A stretch of 64,000 bases of DNA from Oscarella lobularis. Lineage: Eukaryota; Porifera; Homoscleromorpha; Homosclerophorida; Oscarellidae. The translations under genes and the position numbers were made by a program. The stretch lies in contig NC_089192.1 in the NCBI RefSeq assembly GCF_947507565.1, positions 2,042,690 to 2,106,689 of the forward strand, read 5' to 3'. Positions within the stretch are counted from its first letter, which is position 1. Each line of letters starts with the position of its first letter. The notes under the pieces are model-generated. The model did no database searches. It was not told the DNA's origin and worked only from the letters and a program-made list of their open reading frames with translations. Positions 25,092 to 35,934 of this stretch are shown here, in pieces.

Positions 25092-28000
25092 TCAGCCATC
25101 AATGGGACTAGCTGCGCAGGATGGCTGCGTTCCTGACCAAACGCCGTGAGATAGGCATGTGCGCGAACTTGATCCAATGAGTGCGTAGCCACTGTTGCAA
25201 GAAAATAGTACAGTGGTCCCTGGTGCTCTTAAATTCGTAGACGATGCACCATTCGAAAGAGCTGGCAGAGGAGAGCAACTTTGAGGACCTAATTAAGACA
25301 TAAATCTCATGAACCCTATTACTAAAAAATATATTTACCTGTACACACCACACCCGCGTCTTCATAATGACCACAATTGTCATTACCCCAGCCATTTGAT
25401 GGGCAGATCGCAAGTTCTGCTTCTCCACCCGAGCAGGCAACGTCATCTAGCCAGATTGGGCCTGACCCTTGAGAAAAATAAGCACTGGAAGGGGCGCTCG
25501 AAGCCAAACCAAAGCCTAGCTGGCGGCAAACTACGTCTGCATCGGTGGTGCTCCAGTAATCGTCGCAAACCGTTCCCCACTGACCGTTGTGAAATACCTC
25601 AACACGTCCTTCTAAGTGATTCTGACCGCCAACGAGTCTCACACCAGAACCAACTAAATTTCAAAGCCTCTTAGGACATGTTAAAACTATTATGTTTACA
25701 AATCCCTTACCTCTACAACTTACTCCGACGTCTTCGGAATGAGTGCAATCATGTTCACCCCAAGGGCTGTGTGTGCAATCTTCGAGTCCTTGTTCACTGC
25801 CCGAACAGCTAACATGATCCAAAAAGATTGGACCGGAGCCGGCTACAGTAGCTGATGCGCTTGTATTGGCCGATGTCATGAAAAGCAGGCGGCACACAAC
25901 ATTGGCGTTTTGGAAGTCCCAACCGTCGTTGCAAACCGTTCCCCACTGTCCGTTGTGACGAACCTCAAGGCGTCCGTTGAAGTGTGAAAAACCCTCAACA
26001 AGCCTCATGCTAACGGTTTCTAAAAAAGCAAGTATCAAATGTAGAAACAGAATTTTAGGCACACTGGGATGAGAATGTTAACCTCCGTAAACATCTATTT
26101 TTCGCAAAGCGTTTTGCAATTCTTAATACAGACAAAGCTAAATTAAACCTTATGCGAACAAGTCTCCGTTGCGTGTTTGATTCACATAAAATTATTTTCG
26201 CAATTTTCAAAACAGGTATCTAGCTAGCTTACCACTGCAAATGACTCCAGCGTCTTCGCAATGATCACAGTTGTGAGAGCTCCACGCGGAATGATGACAC
26301 GCATCGAGGCTACTCTCACTTCCGCAGCAAGCCACGTCATCAAGCCAAATCTCACCAGAACCCTCTCCGAAAAACGCCTTTTGCTTGGCCTGAATGGCCT
26401 CAACAGAAAACAACTGCCTACACACGATGTGGGCGTCTAGAAGTGACCATGAATCGTCGCATACAGTGCCCCAAACGCCGTTGTAAAAAATTTCCACTCT
26501 TCCCTCGTGTCTGGATTTGCCGCCAACAAGCCGGACAGCGTTCCCACCTCAAGAGCAAAAGCAAATTATTAATGTATTAAGTTCCAAATTATTTTACCGC
26601 TGCAAACCACGCCAGCGTCTTCGCCATGACCGCAGTTATCGTTACTCCAACCGGAGTGAGCGCATTCGTCCAATCTTTCTTCTGTTCCTAAGCAAGCTAC
26701 GTCATCAAGAAATATTTCTCCTGAACCTTGACCAAAGTGAGCTCTGGAGTGCGAACTCAGAGCGAAAGTAGAAAACAATTGACGGCAAACAACCGTAGCG
26801 TCAGCAATTTCCCATTCATCGTCGCAAACCGTTCCCCATTGACCGTCGTGAAAAATCTCAACGCGACCTTCGTAACCGGATGAGCCACCAACAAGCCGAA
26901 TCTGATTTCCTCCTAAAGCCAGAAATAAATTACACATGTCAATAAGCTAAACTGCTACATAAAATGAACTCGTGAAAATAACAGTGGCTATACCGTTGCA
27001 TGAAACTCCAGCATCTTCACCGTGACTACAGTCGTGGCTACCCCAAGAACTCGACGGGCAATTGCTAAGCGATCCTTCATTTCCTGAACACTGGACTTCG
27101 TCGAGCCAAATTTGACCAGAACCCGATTTAAAATGATTTCCGCTGCGAAACGCTATCGCAGATGCGCCGAAAAGCTGCTCACATACAACGTTTGCATCAC
27201 TGATGCTCCAACGGTCGTCACAAACAGTTCCCCACTGACCCTTGTGAAAAATTTCAACTCGGCCTTCGTAACCAGTAGAACCGTCAACAAGACGAATAGC
27301 ATTTCCGTCTATTATCGAAAACAAATTTGTAAGCGATAAAAAACTAGAAAGGAGAGTCTACCGTTGCATCGCACTCCAGCATCTTCGTGGTGAACGCAGT
27401 TTTCTAGTCCCCAAGGACGACGGCGGCACTTATCTAAGCTTGACTCTTTTCCAGTGCAGTGCAAATCGTCTAACCAGATCCGGCCAGTTCCTTGTCCAAA
27501 ATAAGCGGAATGCGGTGCCAATGCCGGAGTTGTAGCAAAAAGCTGACGACAGACGACCGCAGCGTCGTTCATGTCCCAGTAGTCGTCGCAAACTGTTCCC
27601 CATACTCCATTGTGAAAAATTTCAACGCGCCCTTCGTAATCAGTAGTCCCGCCCGCAAGTCTCAGCGCGTTGCCAGCTAGAAAAAATACCTCACTATACA
27701 TTTACGCATCTAATGTTCGCTTTTGATTAGGCGAAACCAAACGACCTTATGTGATTTAAACATCTAGTACATAAATAACCGTACTATTGCATATGACTCC
27801 GGCGCTTTCAGACGGCACGCAGTTGTGTGTACCCCAGCCCCGGTGCGAGCAAAGATCCAGCCGATCCTCGTAACCGTTGCAGGTGACGTCATCCAGCCAA
27901 ATCATTCCAAACCCGTCTCCAAAATAAGCGTTCTTCTTGGCCGCAACTGCGTCGGTGGAAAAAAGCTGGCGGCAGATGACGTTGGCTTCCGTGACTGTCC

Positions 28001-28598
28001 AGACATCGTCGCAGACGGAGCCCCAGACACTGTCATGAAAAAGTTCAACGCGGCCTTCGTAAGGCGTTGATCCGCCGGCCAGACGGACATTCTGAGCTAA
28101 AGAAATCGAGATTTTATTATCACACTACTGCCGCTACGTACTTCTACTTCGGACTCCGCTAAATTAAAGAATGACCGCTTGCATACGCACAAAGTACACA
28201 ATTGGTATATCTGATCTGCCTAATGCCAGTAATGGACCTTCTAATTAAGTTAGGGTTACACTTCCTTTCTTGTTATCAGATCTAGGAGATAGGTCCTCTA
28301 ATAGAATTCAGCGACGCGTTATTTGTTTCATAAGGTAGAAGTGCGAGCAAACAACTGCCAAGGGTAACTTTACGTCGTTTCACGCGAGCGCGGACTTTCT
28401 CCTAAAAGCGCTATATAGATAAAGAGAACAAAAAAAATTTCGATTTCCTAAATGACATAACATAATTTCTGCAGTATTTAGACTCTATGCATGCATAGAC
28501 AAACTGCAGACGTTGACTATACAAACTCGCCGTTTCGCACCATTGCCTGTTGAGAAAAGCCATGAAGAAATTAACAAAGCGCTGACACAAATAAACAT
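25092..28598 (-). CDS. Secreted protein with seven SRCR domains and a terminal sushi/CCP domain
   Basis: Nine exons, all with phase-1 introns, about 822 aa. Exon 1 (28523-28598) gives a signal peptide starting [16 protein letters not shown]; its donor GTATAG is the least certain. SRCR exons: 27785-28096, 27362-27676, 26994-27308, 26598-26912, 26233-26547, 25711-26019, 25339-25653. Each holds one domain with RLVGG-type start, [28 protein letters not shown] and NCGHxEDAGVxC. The last exon (25092-25288) is a CCP domain ([10 protein letters not shown]..., [15 protein letters not shown]) and stops shortly after. No membrane span follows, so secretion is expected. SRCR domains bind ligands or carbohydrate, often in recognition or adhesion. 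The sixth domain (25711-26019) is the most divergent: CRLLF for CRQLF and 309 bp instead of 315. Confidence 0.9.
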
Positions 28599-28660
28599 GA
28601 TTGGCGCTCTTCTCCAAGCGATGTGCTCCGCAACTCGTCGTGAGATCGACTGGCTCTATA

Positions 28661-28688
28661 ATTCACTCATCTACATTTTTGAGTGAAT
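28661..28688. promoter_or_regulatory. Short palindrome upstream of the SRCR gene
   Basis: ATTCACTCA and TGAGTGAAT form 9-bp arms around a 10-bp spacer, 63-90 bp upstream of the SRCR start codon. It could be a dimeric factor site or chance. Between here and 29360 I see no gene; a TATAAATA at 29179 may serve the next gene. Confidence 0.25.
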
Positions 28689-29376
28689 GAACCTCATCAT
28701 CACGTGACAGGCATGTCCACAGAATAATCTTGACGTCAAAGGCCGCGTATATAAATTTGCCTATATTTCAATGCTAGAGGGCAAGTGCCGTATCACGGCC
28801 GCCGTTGTTACGCAGAGAAAGACCAAATAAAAGTGGTGACGGCATTTTGCTAACAGATGGGTGTGTTAGTGTTTACTAAATATGCTATTCCGCCCTCAAG
28901 CCTCAAATCTCGAAAGGGCGCGCCGTAACCGCCGCTGCGCTAGCGCTCTTAGCCGCAAACGTTTCTAATGTTTATGCAGGCTCATTTCGCTTGAGCAACA
29001 CCACTAAAAGGGAAGAAAACGAACAAGAAGGCGTTTTCAGGTAACTAAAGACACCTAAGTGAGTTACACATTATCTTAATTTCCGCGAAGAAGAGCCCGG
29101 GCCTCATGCAGAGGCTCGCCTCGTATGTGCAAGCCTATACCATCATGATGTCATTTTTTCTGTGCGGAAAGACATGTCTATAAATATACACGACGTGCAC
29201 TTTACTTAGGTGCATGCATGGTTCGATGCGAGGGCCCCCCGAATAAATAGTCACCTTTAGTACTACAGAAAAAGTCGTTTTCAAGTACGCGCTTAAGAAA
29301 CGAACGCTGGATTGCTTGCCAGTGAAAGGAGGTCGGTGAGCGAGTTACCACTTACGGGACATTGATCTACTTCATC

Positions 29377-30104
29377 ATGGCGCAGCGTCTCTCCGAATTG
29401 TGTCGAGATCTTCTCTGTCAGACCGACTACAGCTTTTCGAATCCTGAAAAGTTGCTCTTGGTTCCTCTGCCGTCGACTGCTGAGAAGATCCTGCTGTCCT
29501 CGCCGAGGAAACTTCCCTTCGAAATGGCTGACCAGCTGGTTGAAGATTTGGCCAAAAGAGGAAAACTCACGTCGAGAATTCTACGCATCTTGATGGAATC
29601 GACCCTAACGCGTCTGAATCTGACGTGTCTCCGATCGATCGACGACGAACCGACATTTCTCTCCCAATTGGCCAATCAATATCACGTGGTCGACGTCGAC
29701 TTGTCTTCAGCCCGTGCTTTGGCGAACTGTCGGTTCCATTCCTACGCTCCCTCTCGCAGACGTGTTACCACACATTGCTCTCTTTCTCGGCAAGTTCCGT
29801 ACGTGGAGACGTTGGCATCAAATATCTAAGGGACTTTTCTCGTCTCCGTCATCTTGATGTCAGTTTCACGTCGACGTCATTCGACGTCATTCGAGAGTTG
29901 AGCGAGAGCTTGAAGGAACTCGCCCATCTCGACGTGTCGGGCACAGACTTGGGTTGGCCCAATTTTTTTGCCTTTGCTTCAATATTTTTGGAATTTGTCA
30001 GTGTCTACAGTATGCTGACACACCGACATCTCCAACTTGCTACTCTCTCTTTATGTGCTGTTTTGTTTTTAATAAATTTAGCAAAAATCAGCATTGCTAT
30101 TTGA
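29377..30104 (+). pseudogene. Broken leucine-rich gene of ZYG11/ZER1-like type, N-terminal part
   Basis: From ATG 29377 (better context than 29362) the frame gives MAQRLSELCRDLLCQ... and LTRLNLTCLRSIDDEP, VVDVDLSSARAL, resembling the N-terminal region of ZYG11/ZER1 substrate receptors. Near 29720-29740 the homologous reading moves to the +1-shifted frame, which continues with GIKYLRDFSRLRHLDVSF and LKELAHLDVSGTDLG. After about 29955 homology ends; the frame stops at 30104 near an AATAAA at about 30068, and repeat R1 begins about 35 bp later. The frameshift plus truncation point to a pseudogene, although a sequencing error could explain the shift alone. The same LRR text recurs at 35940-36120. 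Confidence 0.6.
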
Positions 30105-30139
30105 CTGGTCATAAGTATATTTGGTGCCTTTATTAGGCT

Positions 30140-30785
30140 GTATCACGTAGTTGTCCTCATCCGGGTAATTGCAAAAGAAGTGTAGTCGTTTTTGCTGAAT
30201 TTTCGCAGGACACGTTTCCGCTATTAGTAGAATGCTTTACAAAGCACTTTTTTACCTACTGCCGTTATTGCGAAAAGGTGAGGCTCCCAAAGGTGTCTCA
30301 CGAACAGATTTTCGCCTTACGAAGCGCAAGGTAAAGCTCGAGACGCGAACGCAGATACTCCATTTACCGGTACTCTAAATGCCTACAGTTAGAACGGTTT
30401 GTCGATGCAACTCAGTGGTTCCCCATCGCCCAAGAGCCGAATTCATCCGTCGCCGTTTCGAAGCTCTTCTCTCTTCCTCCGTACGTCGAATTCTTTTCTC
30501 CGGTGCGCGAAGAAAAGCTATAAGGTGTGTCTCCATGTGGTTTGAATTATGCGAGCGCATGATTATCGCAACGGTCGCTGCGAGCCAAAATCCCGTGGCC
30601 CTAGTGATTCTGAACCCCCAAAAGGGGCCTCACCCGTTTTCACCAACTGGCTGTCTTATATGTATCTATAGATTGATGTGAACTCTCAGCAAAGTGCGAA
30701 GAGCTTGTCACTGTACTGTACTCACATGCAAGTAAACTCTTGTGTGTTTGCAAATGTTTTATTTCGTATAGAAGACGATCCAGAC
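30140..30785 (+). repeat. Dispersed repeat R1, copy 2
   Basis: Matches copy 3 (37828-38485) over its full length, including a right-hand extension absent from copy 1 (ATATGTATCTATAGATTGAT, CACTGTACTGTACTCACATG, TTTGCAAATGTTTTATT). Its left end carries a TCATCCGGGTAATTG form of the terminal motif. It follows immediately on a gene fragment in the same orientation. Confidence 0.85.
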
Positions 30786-31129
30786 CTGTTCTAGAATTCG
30801 AAGCCCCAAGCCATGGTAAAGCATCGCGTAGACCAAGCAGACACAAGAAAAATGTGCAAGTCCAATTTAAAAGTTTGATTAGAAAGCCACAGGTGGGTCG
30901 TTCTTTTAGTGGTAGCGGATGTTGGATACTGGGAGTCTATGTGCCTCAGTCAGACTCAGTGCACTCTTTTGATTACTCGGCCTTTTTGGTCGGCGAACGT
31001 GAGAGCTTTGTTGTAACAGTGTTAACCGCTAATGTTTTGTCTTGTTCCATGTTAGGTGTCTTTGGAGTCAAAGAGAATACTCGAGTCGACCCAATCGCTG
31101 TCATCCACGCAGATGAAGTCGATGCATAC

Positions 31130-31606
31130 TTACGCCACGGATACCAACAAGTGCCGTCTCTCTCTACACTTACGCCACCAACAGGTGCCGTCTTTCTATA
31201 TACTTATGCCGTCAACAGGTGCGGTATCTCTCTATATACTTACGCCGTCAACAGGTGCGGTATCTCTCTATAGTTACGCTGCTAACAGGTGCCGTATCTC
31301 TCTCTACACTTATGCCGTCAACAGGTGCCGTCTTCTATATACGTAGGCCGTCAACAAGTGCCGTCTCTCTCTATACTTACGCTACCAACAAGTGCCGTCC
31401 CTCTCTACAATTACTCCAACAACAGGTGCCGCCTTTCTATATACTGAGGCCGTCAACAAGTGCCGTCTCTCTCTATATTTACGCCGTCAACAGGTGCCGT
31501 CCCTCTCTATATTTTTTACCGTCAACAGGTGCCGTCTCTCTATATACTTACGCCGTCAACAAGTGACGTATACTAACGCCGTCAAAAGGTGCCGTCCCTC
31601 TGAACA
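31130..31606 (+). repeat. Minisatellite, about 14 copies of a 33-36 bp unit
   Basis: Units read roughly ACTTACGCCGTCAACAGG then TGCCGTCTCTCTCTATAT, with small length differences that shift the frame between copies. Long frames across it merely read through the repeat (repeated YTYAVNRC) and are not called as genes. The flanks 30790-31130 and 31610-32300 hold no supported gene. Confidence 0.9.
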
Positions 31607-32379
31607 AGTATCACCTTGCTGTAGGCAACTTAGTTTTTTGACGTAATGGAGAGGTGACCTCTTCCTCAAACAGTCTATGACTTCTTACATCTTGATTGAT
31701 CTTAATCATCTGCCACATCCGACCTAAAAATAATCGTCTGTACAATATGCCGAAGCCTAAAAGTCAATTATGTAATATGCATGTCACTTCTACATAGGCT
31801 TGCCTTAGAAACGCTCCGCTATGTCGACCACGTAATAAGGCTGCCTGGCATAGGGGAGAGTAACAAAACATCGCCTTTCCTGTTCTTGCTAGTTCCAAGT
31901 CCGAAATCAGAAACGTCGCCAATCTTTTTAACTACTCTACGTTTGTTTTTAATTAATGCGTACGCATCCGGCCTAAAGCGACCATAAACATGACCGCTTT
32001 TGTATTTATAATGCAACCTTTGCTATGCAGTGGCGCCACGGGGTGCGTAGCGTCTGATCCACGCCAAGTCTTCTGCAATCCTATCACAGGGATTCTGCTC
32101 CGCCTAAGTCTTTCACAGCGAGATCAAACATAGCGCGCAAAGCTAAGGTCGACCAACCTTTCTCCATGCACGCACATAGAAACTTTAGAAGACGGGCAGG
32201 GCGAGCTCAAAATAGAATCTCAATCCTTTCAAGGACATCCTCGAAGATTGACCAGTGCACAATCAAATTTATGCCTAAACAAAGCCTTACGTGCGCATCA
32301 CTCGACAATATAAGACTCTCGCGCACTCAACGCTGAACCACAGTTTTATCGCGAGGCGTCGATTTCTCACTCCCAGCCA

Positions 32380-32673
32380 ATGACGACGACATTGACGACG
32401 ACTATTGGAGGCTACCTCGATACTGATGGCTCTATTCTCGGCGGCTCTGACTTCAACGTCGTGAGGCAGTCAACAGGCAAGTACCTGGTCACGTTCCACA
32501 CAGCTTTCTCTGCCAAGCCAGCGGTCGTCGTTACCCAAAATTGTTCAGCTCGAACGGAAACACCTTAGACGACGCAGTGATCACCGATATCGATAAAGAA
32601 AAATTTCAATACGTCACCGGTGGACAGAGCGGCGATCTCGCCGACAGGGCCGCTTCAGTTATTGCCTTTGGCT
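32380..32673 (+). pseudogene. Small beta-sandwich-like protein gene with a one-base frameshift
   Basis: The frame from ATG 32380 gives GGYLDTDGSILGGSDFNVV and GKYLVTFHTAFSAKPAVVV, then shifts at the A-rich CAAAATTG near 32540. It continues in another frame with GNTLDDAVITDIDKEKFQYV and GGQSGDLADRAASVIAFG to a stop at about 32671-32673. About 97 residues in all. The pattern (Y.V.F...F...P.V...Q, then R..S.IA.G) recalls a beta-sandwich module found at the ends of some collagen-like and tail-fibre-like proteins; this is a resemblance only. A TATA-like ACAATATAAGA lies near 32310 and AATAAAAGACACTG downstream near 32790. Either a very young pseudogene or an assembly error. Confidence 0.5.
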
Positions 32674-32804
32674 AACGTAGCAAACGAAAATCAGACAGAT
32701 CTAGTCTTGCGTGCTGATGATGCTGCTGTTTTCAGAACATTTATCGTTCTTCTTTGACTTGCTGCTAAATATAACTGTTTGACGTCGGTAATAAAAGACA
32801 CTGC

Positions 32805-33140
32805 ATGTCGCGATCTACACGTAGTCGTCTATTATCCAATTCTGGGTTTCAGTTACAACAACAAGGCACATCGCACCGCGGACCATTCACCACCCACGAC
32901 GACGACCGCCAAAAGCGGCGCCGACTCCTTAGGACACAACAACTGCGAGCACTACCATTTCACCAGCCGCACAGCCACTACTGTGCATTAATTACCAATG
33001 CAGCAGTCGAAAGCAGTCAAGAATTACTGCTACGCTAATGCATTATCTAGATATTGCTCGCCCATAAGACCTACTGCGACACTAGCGCGTATTTCTCTCT
33101 ACTCACCGTTACGCCGCCAGATGTAAGATGATATATTTAG
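32805..33140 (+). repeat. Dispersed repeat R2, copy A
   Basis: Matches the reverse complement of 39075-39365: shared CACCGCGGACCATTCA, GACGACGACC, TCTAGATATT.....CGCCCATAA, GACACTAGCG and GAGATGTAAGATG-like text. It begins just after the 3' end of the frameshifted gene at 32380-32673. Reading frames inside are not conserved between copies. Confidence 0.75.
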
Positions 33141-33700
33141 GGTTCCTTTTTTAGCAGGGAAAGGGGCGACCATCGCGCGGTCACAGAGGCGCTATTTAAC
33201 AGAAACGTTTCCCGATACGCATACCTACTTTCGTGCTCGGTTGCAATGAGATCGTCTAGTCTTTGTTGTGAACGAGACGGCACGATGACCGTTGCTCCAA
33301 GCTTGAGGAAAGAGCGTACGGCACCAGATCCCCACCGGCAGCCAAGGCAACGCTATCTTTCAGTTTCGAAGAAGCCTCCATAACGAGAATTCCTTCAAGG
33401 ACTCTGAGCAGTGAGCAAGCGCGAAAGTGACGTACTTTTATTACGTCACTGCAATTCCTATCGAGAAAGCATCGATATATTTTTTTAAAAACAAATACAA
33501 GCAAGTGCTTCTTGGTGCTATATACTATAGTGTTAGACAAGGCAGTTCACGGTACCTATACCCACCTACACATGAAACGATACAGAAAACGGATTGGCCA
33601 GATGTTTTGACATTCGACTAGCAGATATAACAGAAGCCACGACATGAAGGCGGGACACAAATGCGCTTACGACGCCTGAACCGTTTCCGAACCTTAAAGA
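33140..33700. other. No supported gene
   Basis: A minus-strand frame (33256-33540) and a plus-strand frame (33427-33621) overlap here; neither shows a domain, signal peptide or splice-supported extension. Confidence 0.4.
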
Positions 33701-33707
33701 GACGATA

Positions 33708-33962
33708 TTACGTATAGGGCTTTCTATTCCAAATTATGTGCTTTACATCATTTCGCTGCAGCGAATGGCTAAGACTATCGTTGAGACGGCTTTCATCTTT
33801 CTCCGATTGCGTTTTTTCTAGTACTGACTGGGACTTAGAATTTAGCGCCGATCTTCTCGATAGGGCGAGATGAAATATATCTTTCTCCTGGATCGGGCTC
33901 GTGTACGTTGAAAGTAGAATACAAGAGGCAAAGAAAGCCAGAGCAATCTTCTGTCTTGCCAT
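33708..33962 (-). CDS. Small secreted peptide precursor, paralogue of the 35145 gene
   Basis: 84 aa, single exon. The N terminus MARQKIALAFFASCILLSTY is a clear signal peptide, followed by SPIQEKDIFHLALSRRSA and a hydrophilic tail. A TATAAT-like box lies at about 34009-34016, some 50 bp upstream of the ATG. The region after the signal aligns with the divergently transcribed gene at 35145-35408: SPxxxKxIxHLxxxxRSA is shared, and both have SEK later. No cysteines follow the signal region. This could be a hormone-like or antimicrobial precursor; the family is not recognised. Confidence 0.55.
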   Translation of the reverse strand: MARQKIALAFFASCILLSTYTSPIQEKDIFHLALSRRSALNSKSQSVLEKTQSEKDESRLNDSLSHSLQRNDVKHIIWNRKPYT

Positions 33963-33969
33963 GAACGAT

Positions 33970-35075
33970 ACTGCAGGGTCTCTGTAGGAAGTCCAGAGCC
34001 CACGATGTTATTATAGCTGCATGTCCAGCCTGAAGCTAATGTATAGCCACCGTCCTCTTGTTGATGTTATGAGAAGCCCTTCTTCTGTGCGGAAGTTAGT
34101 GGCAGAAAAGAAGACTACAGCAAACATCCCTCGCGTCATACATGAGGTTCTTACCTTCCGTACTCTCGGAAGCTAAGGTGCATGATCGACCGCGATGACG
34201 ATCTGCAGAAGCGAAAGGCTTCCTCAAACTTGACAATAGGAGGTGCTCTCAGTCTCTGTGGAAACGACAACGCATCGATCGTGAACCTATTGGCTTTACC
34301 GCGTTCTTTTCCCCCAGAAAATTACCAATGAGGTATATAATAAAGTATAAGTCACTGGTTCGTGAGAGGAAGACATATGAAACAAACGTACGTAAGAAGA
34401 AAACTGCATGGATGCTTACGAAACGATGCTTTTACTTTTTGCGGGCGATTTACGAAGGGCAGAAAGGTAAACACTTGCTGAAACGTCCGTTGCAAAATGG
34501 ATTTCGACGATCTCGTTTATTAGCCTGAGCCAGTGTTTTGCTAGGTCTTGATTAGGTCTACTTTATCTAATTGTGGCTGAGTTTCGTTGTGGAGTAGGGA
34601 CAGTAACTGCGAGTGAAGAATTGGCGCAGATCTTCGATTCAGATAAAACCTTCCACCTCTAGATTGCGACGTCGAACCTTAGAGGTGAATTAATTATAAG
34701 CAAGCCACTTTCTGAAGTCCATACTAGAGTGTAGCAGTTCCTCTACTAATTACTAAAGACCATGCAAGGCACGAATGAAATTGCGGCATTCCTGTGATAC
34801 GAAGGCCATTCCTGTGATACGAAGGCTTGCAACCAAAACTTACAGCTGTCTTATTCAGGCCGGTGCTCGACGCCTTGGGCATCTACGCGCCTTGGGTATC
34901 TACGTAAACAGGACGTCGCTTCTTCAAATCCGAGGAAGCGATTCTCTTCCGCCTGACGTAGTTGCGGTCAAGTTGACTTACGGCACCGCAGGTCTATTTG
35001 GGGTTCCGTAAATGAATCATTGATCATCAACTGATGTTTACGTTAGAGTGTAATTCAGTTAGATTCCGGCAGTAC
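33970..35075. other. Intergenic between the two divergent peptide genes
   Basis: No gene is supported. A 21-bp unit containing CATTCCTGTGATACGAAGG is duplicated in tandem at about 34784-34826, and CCTTGGGCATCTACG/CCTTGGGTATCTACG at about 34873-34904. Confidence 0.45.
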
Positions 35076-35077
35076 AT

Positions 35078-35085
35078 TATAAAAG
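35078..35085 (+). promoter_or_regulatory. TATA box of the 35145 peptide gene
   Basis: TATAAAAG lies 60 bp upstream of the ATG, a normal distance for a TATA box with a short 5' leader. Confidence 0.55.
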
Positions 35086-35144
35086 AACCGTCGGTTGCTC
35101 CGTTGCCTAAACCCCTAGCTGTGCCTAAAGACCTTGCGGCATTC

Positions 35145-35408
35145 ATGGCGAAGCAGCTGATGATGGTCGCTTTCGTTGTCTTTTCTTTTCTACTTCAGCT
35201 TTCCCCAGTTCGATCGAAACCAATTTGGCATCTCATTCGTATGGGACGATCGGCGCCCATCTCACGCTTTGGGACACCGTTACAGCCTTTCGATGATCAT
35301 GAGATCATTCTGAGTGAGAAACTGGTCAATCGACTTCAATCGGAGAAACGCCCCATCGTAAGACATCGAAAAGTGCAATACGTTTATAGAATGTCTAATG
35401 CAGGCTAA
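35145..35408 (+). CDS. Small secreted peptide precursor with basic processing sites
   Basis: 87 aa, single exon. MAKQLMMVAFVVFSFLLQLS is a signal peptide; the remainder (SPVRSKPIWHLIRMGRSAPI and on) is cysteine-free and rich in basic residues, including MGR (a possible amidation-type Gly-Arg) and later KR and RHRK. An upstream in-frame Met at 35034 would put about 37 residues before the signal peptide and precede the TATA box, so 35145 is preferred. An AATAAAAATAAG signal lies near 35527. It is homologous to the minus-strand gene at 33708-33962. Peptide-hormone or defence-peptide function is inference. Confidence 0.6.
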   Translation: MAKQLMMVAFVVFSFLLQLSPVRSKPIWHLIRMGRSAPISRFGTPLQPFDDHEIILSEKLVNRLQSEKRPIVRHRKVQYVYRMSNAG

Positions 35409-35934
35409 AAGACGAAATCTTCGAAGTGCACATTACGGAAAGTGAAGGCTCAAAGATTGACTGAGGACATCAAATTTGTTCAGATTTACGGTCATTTTAC
35501 CTTGTCTGTCGATTACTGCGTAGCACAATAAAAATAAGAACTTTCCACACTAAGGTAGATTTTAGAACGTCTAAATTAAGATGCGTCACCCGTAAAGTGA
35601 CCTCAAAAGCGTTGGCACGAAACTCTACGTGATGCTAACTGTGATGTTGGGTAGTCTTGGGTTCTAGCTCAACTGAACTATACATTGATAAATATTCTGG
35701 CTCTATTTCCTTCATACCTCGCTACTAGGAAGCTAATCTTCTCCGCATTCCTTCTTTGCACGAACGCGAAGACAATGCTCGAGATGGTGAAGCAAGCCCT
35801 CCTTTAAAGTAAATATTAAAGATACGTATCACCCTATTTGTACAACATGTAAGCTTAGCACCTATGGAACTGTGAAATGACGTTGAAAGCAACCCTACAT
35901 ATCGACGCCAGAGTGTACCTACCTAAGGCTACCT

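Noticed and set aside
29100-29130. GAGCCCGGGCC...GGCTC as a possible third foldback element
   Set aside because: Arms are short and imperfect and no target duplication was found.
30740-31646. Overlapping plus-strand open frames of up to 177 codons
   Set aside because: Most of their length is read-through of the 34-bp minisatellite in different frames; no domain or splice support.
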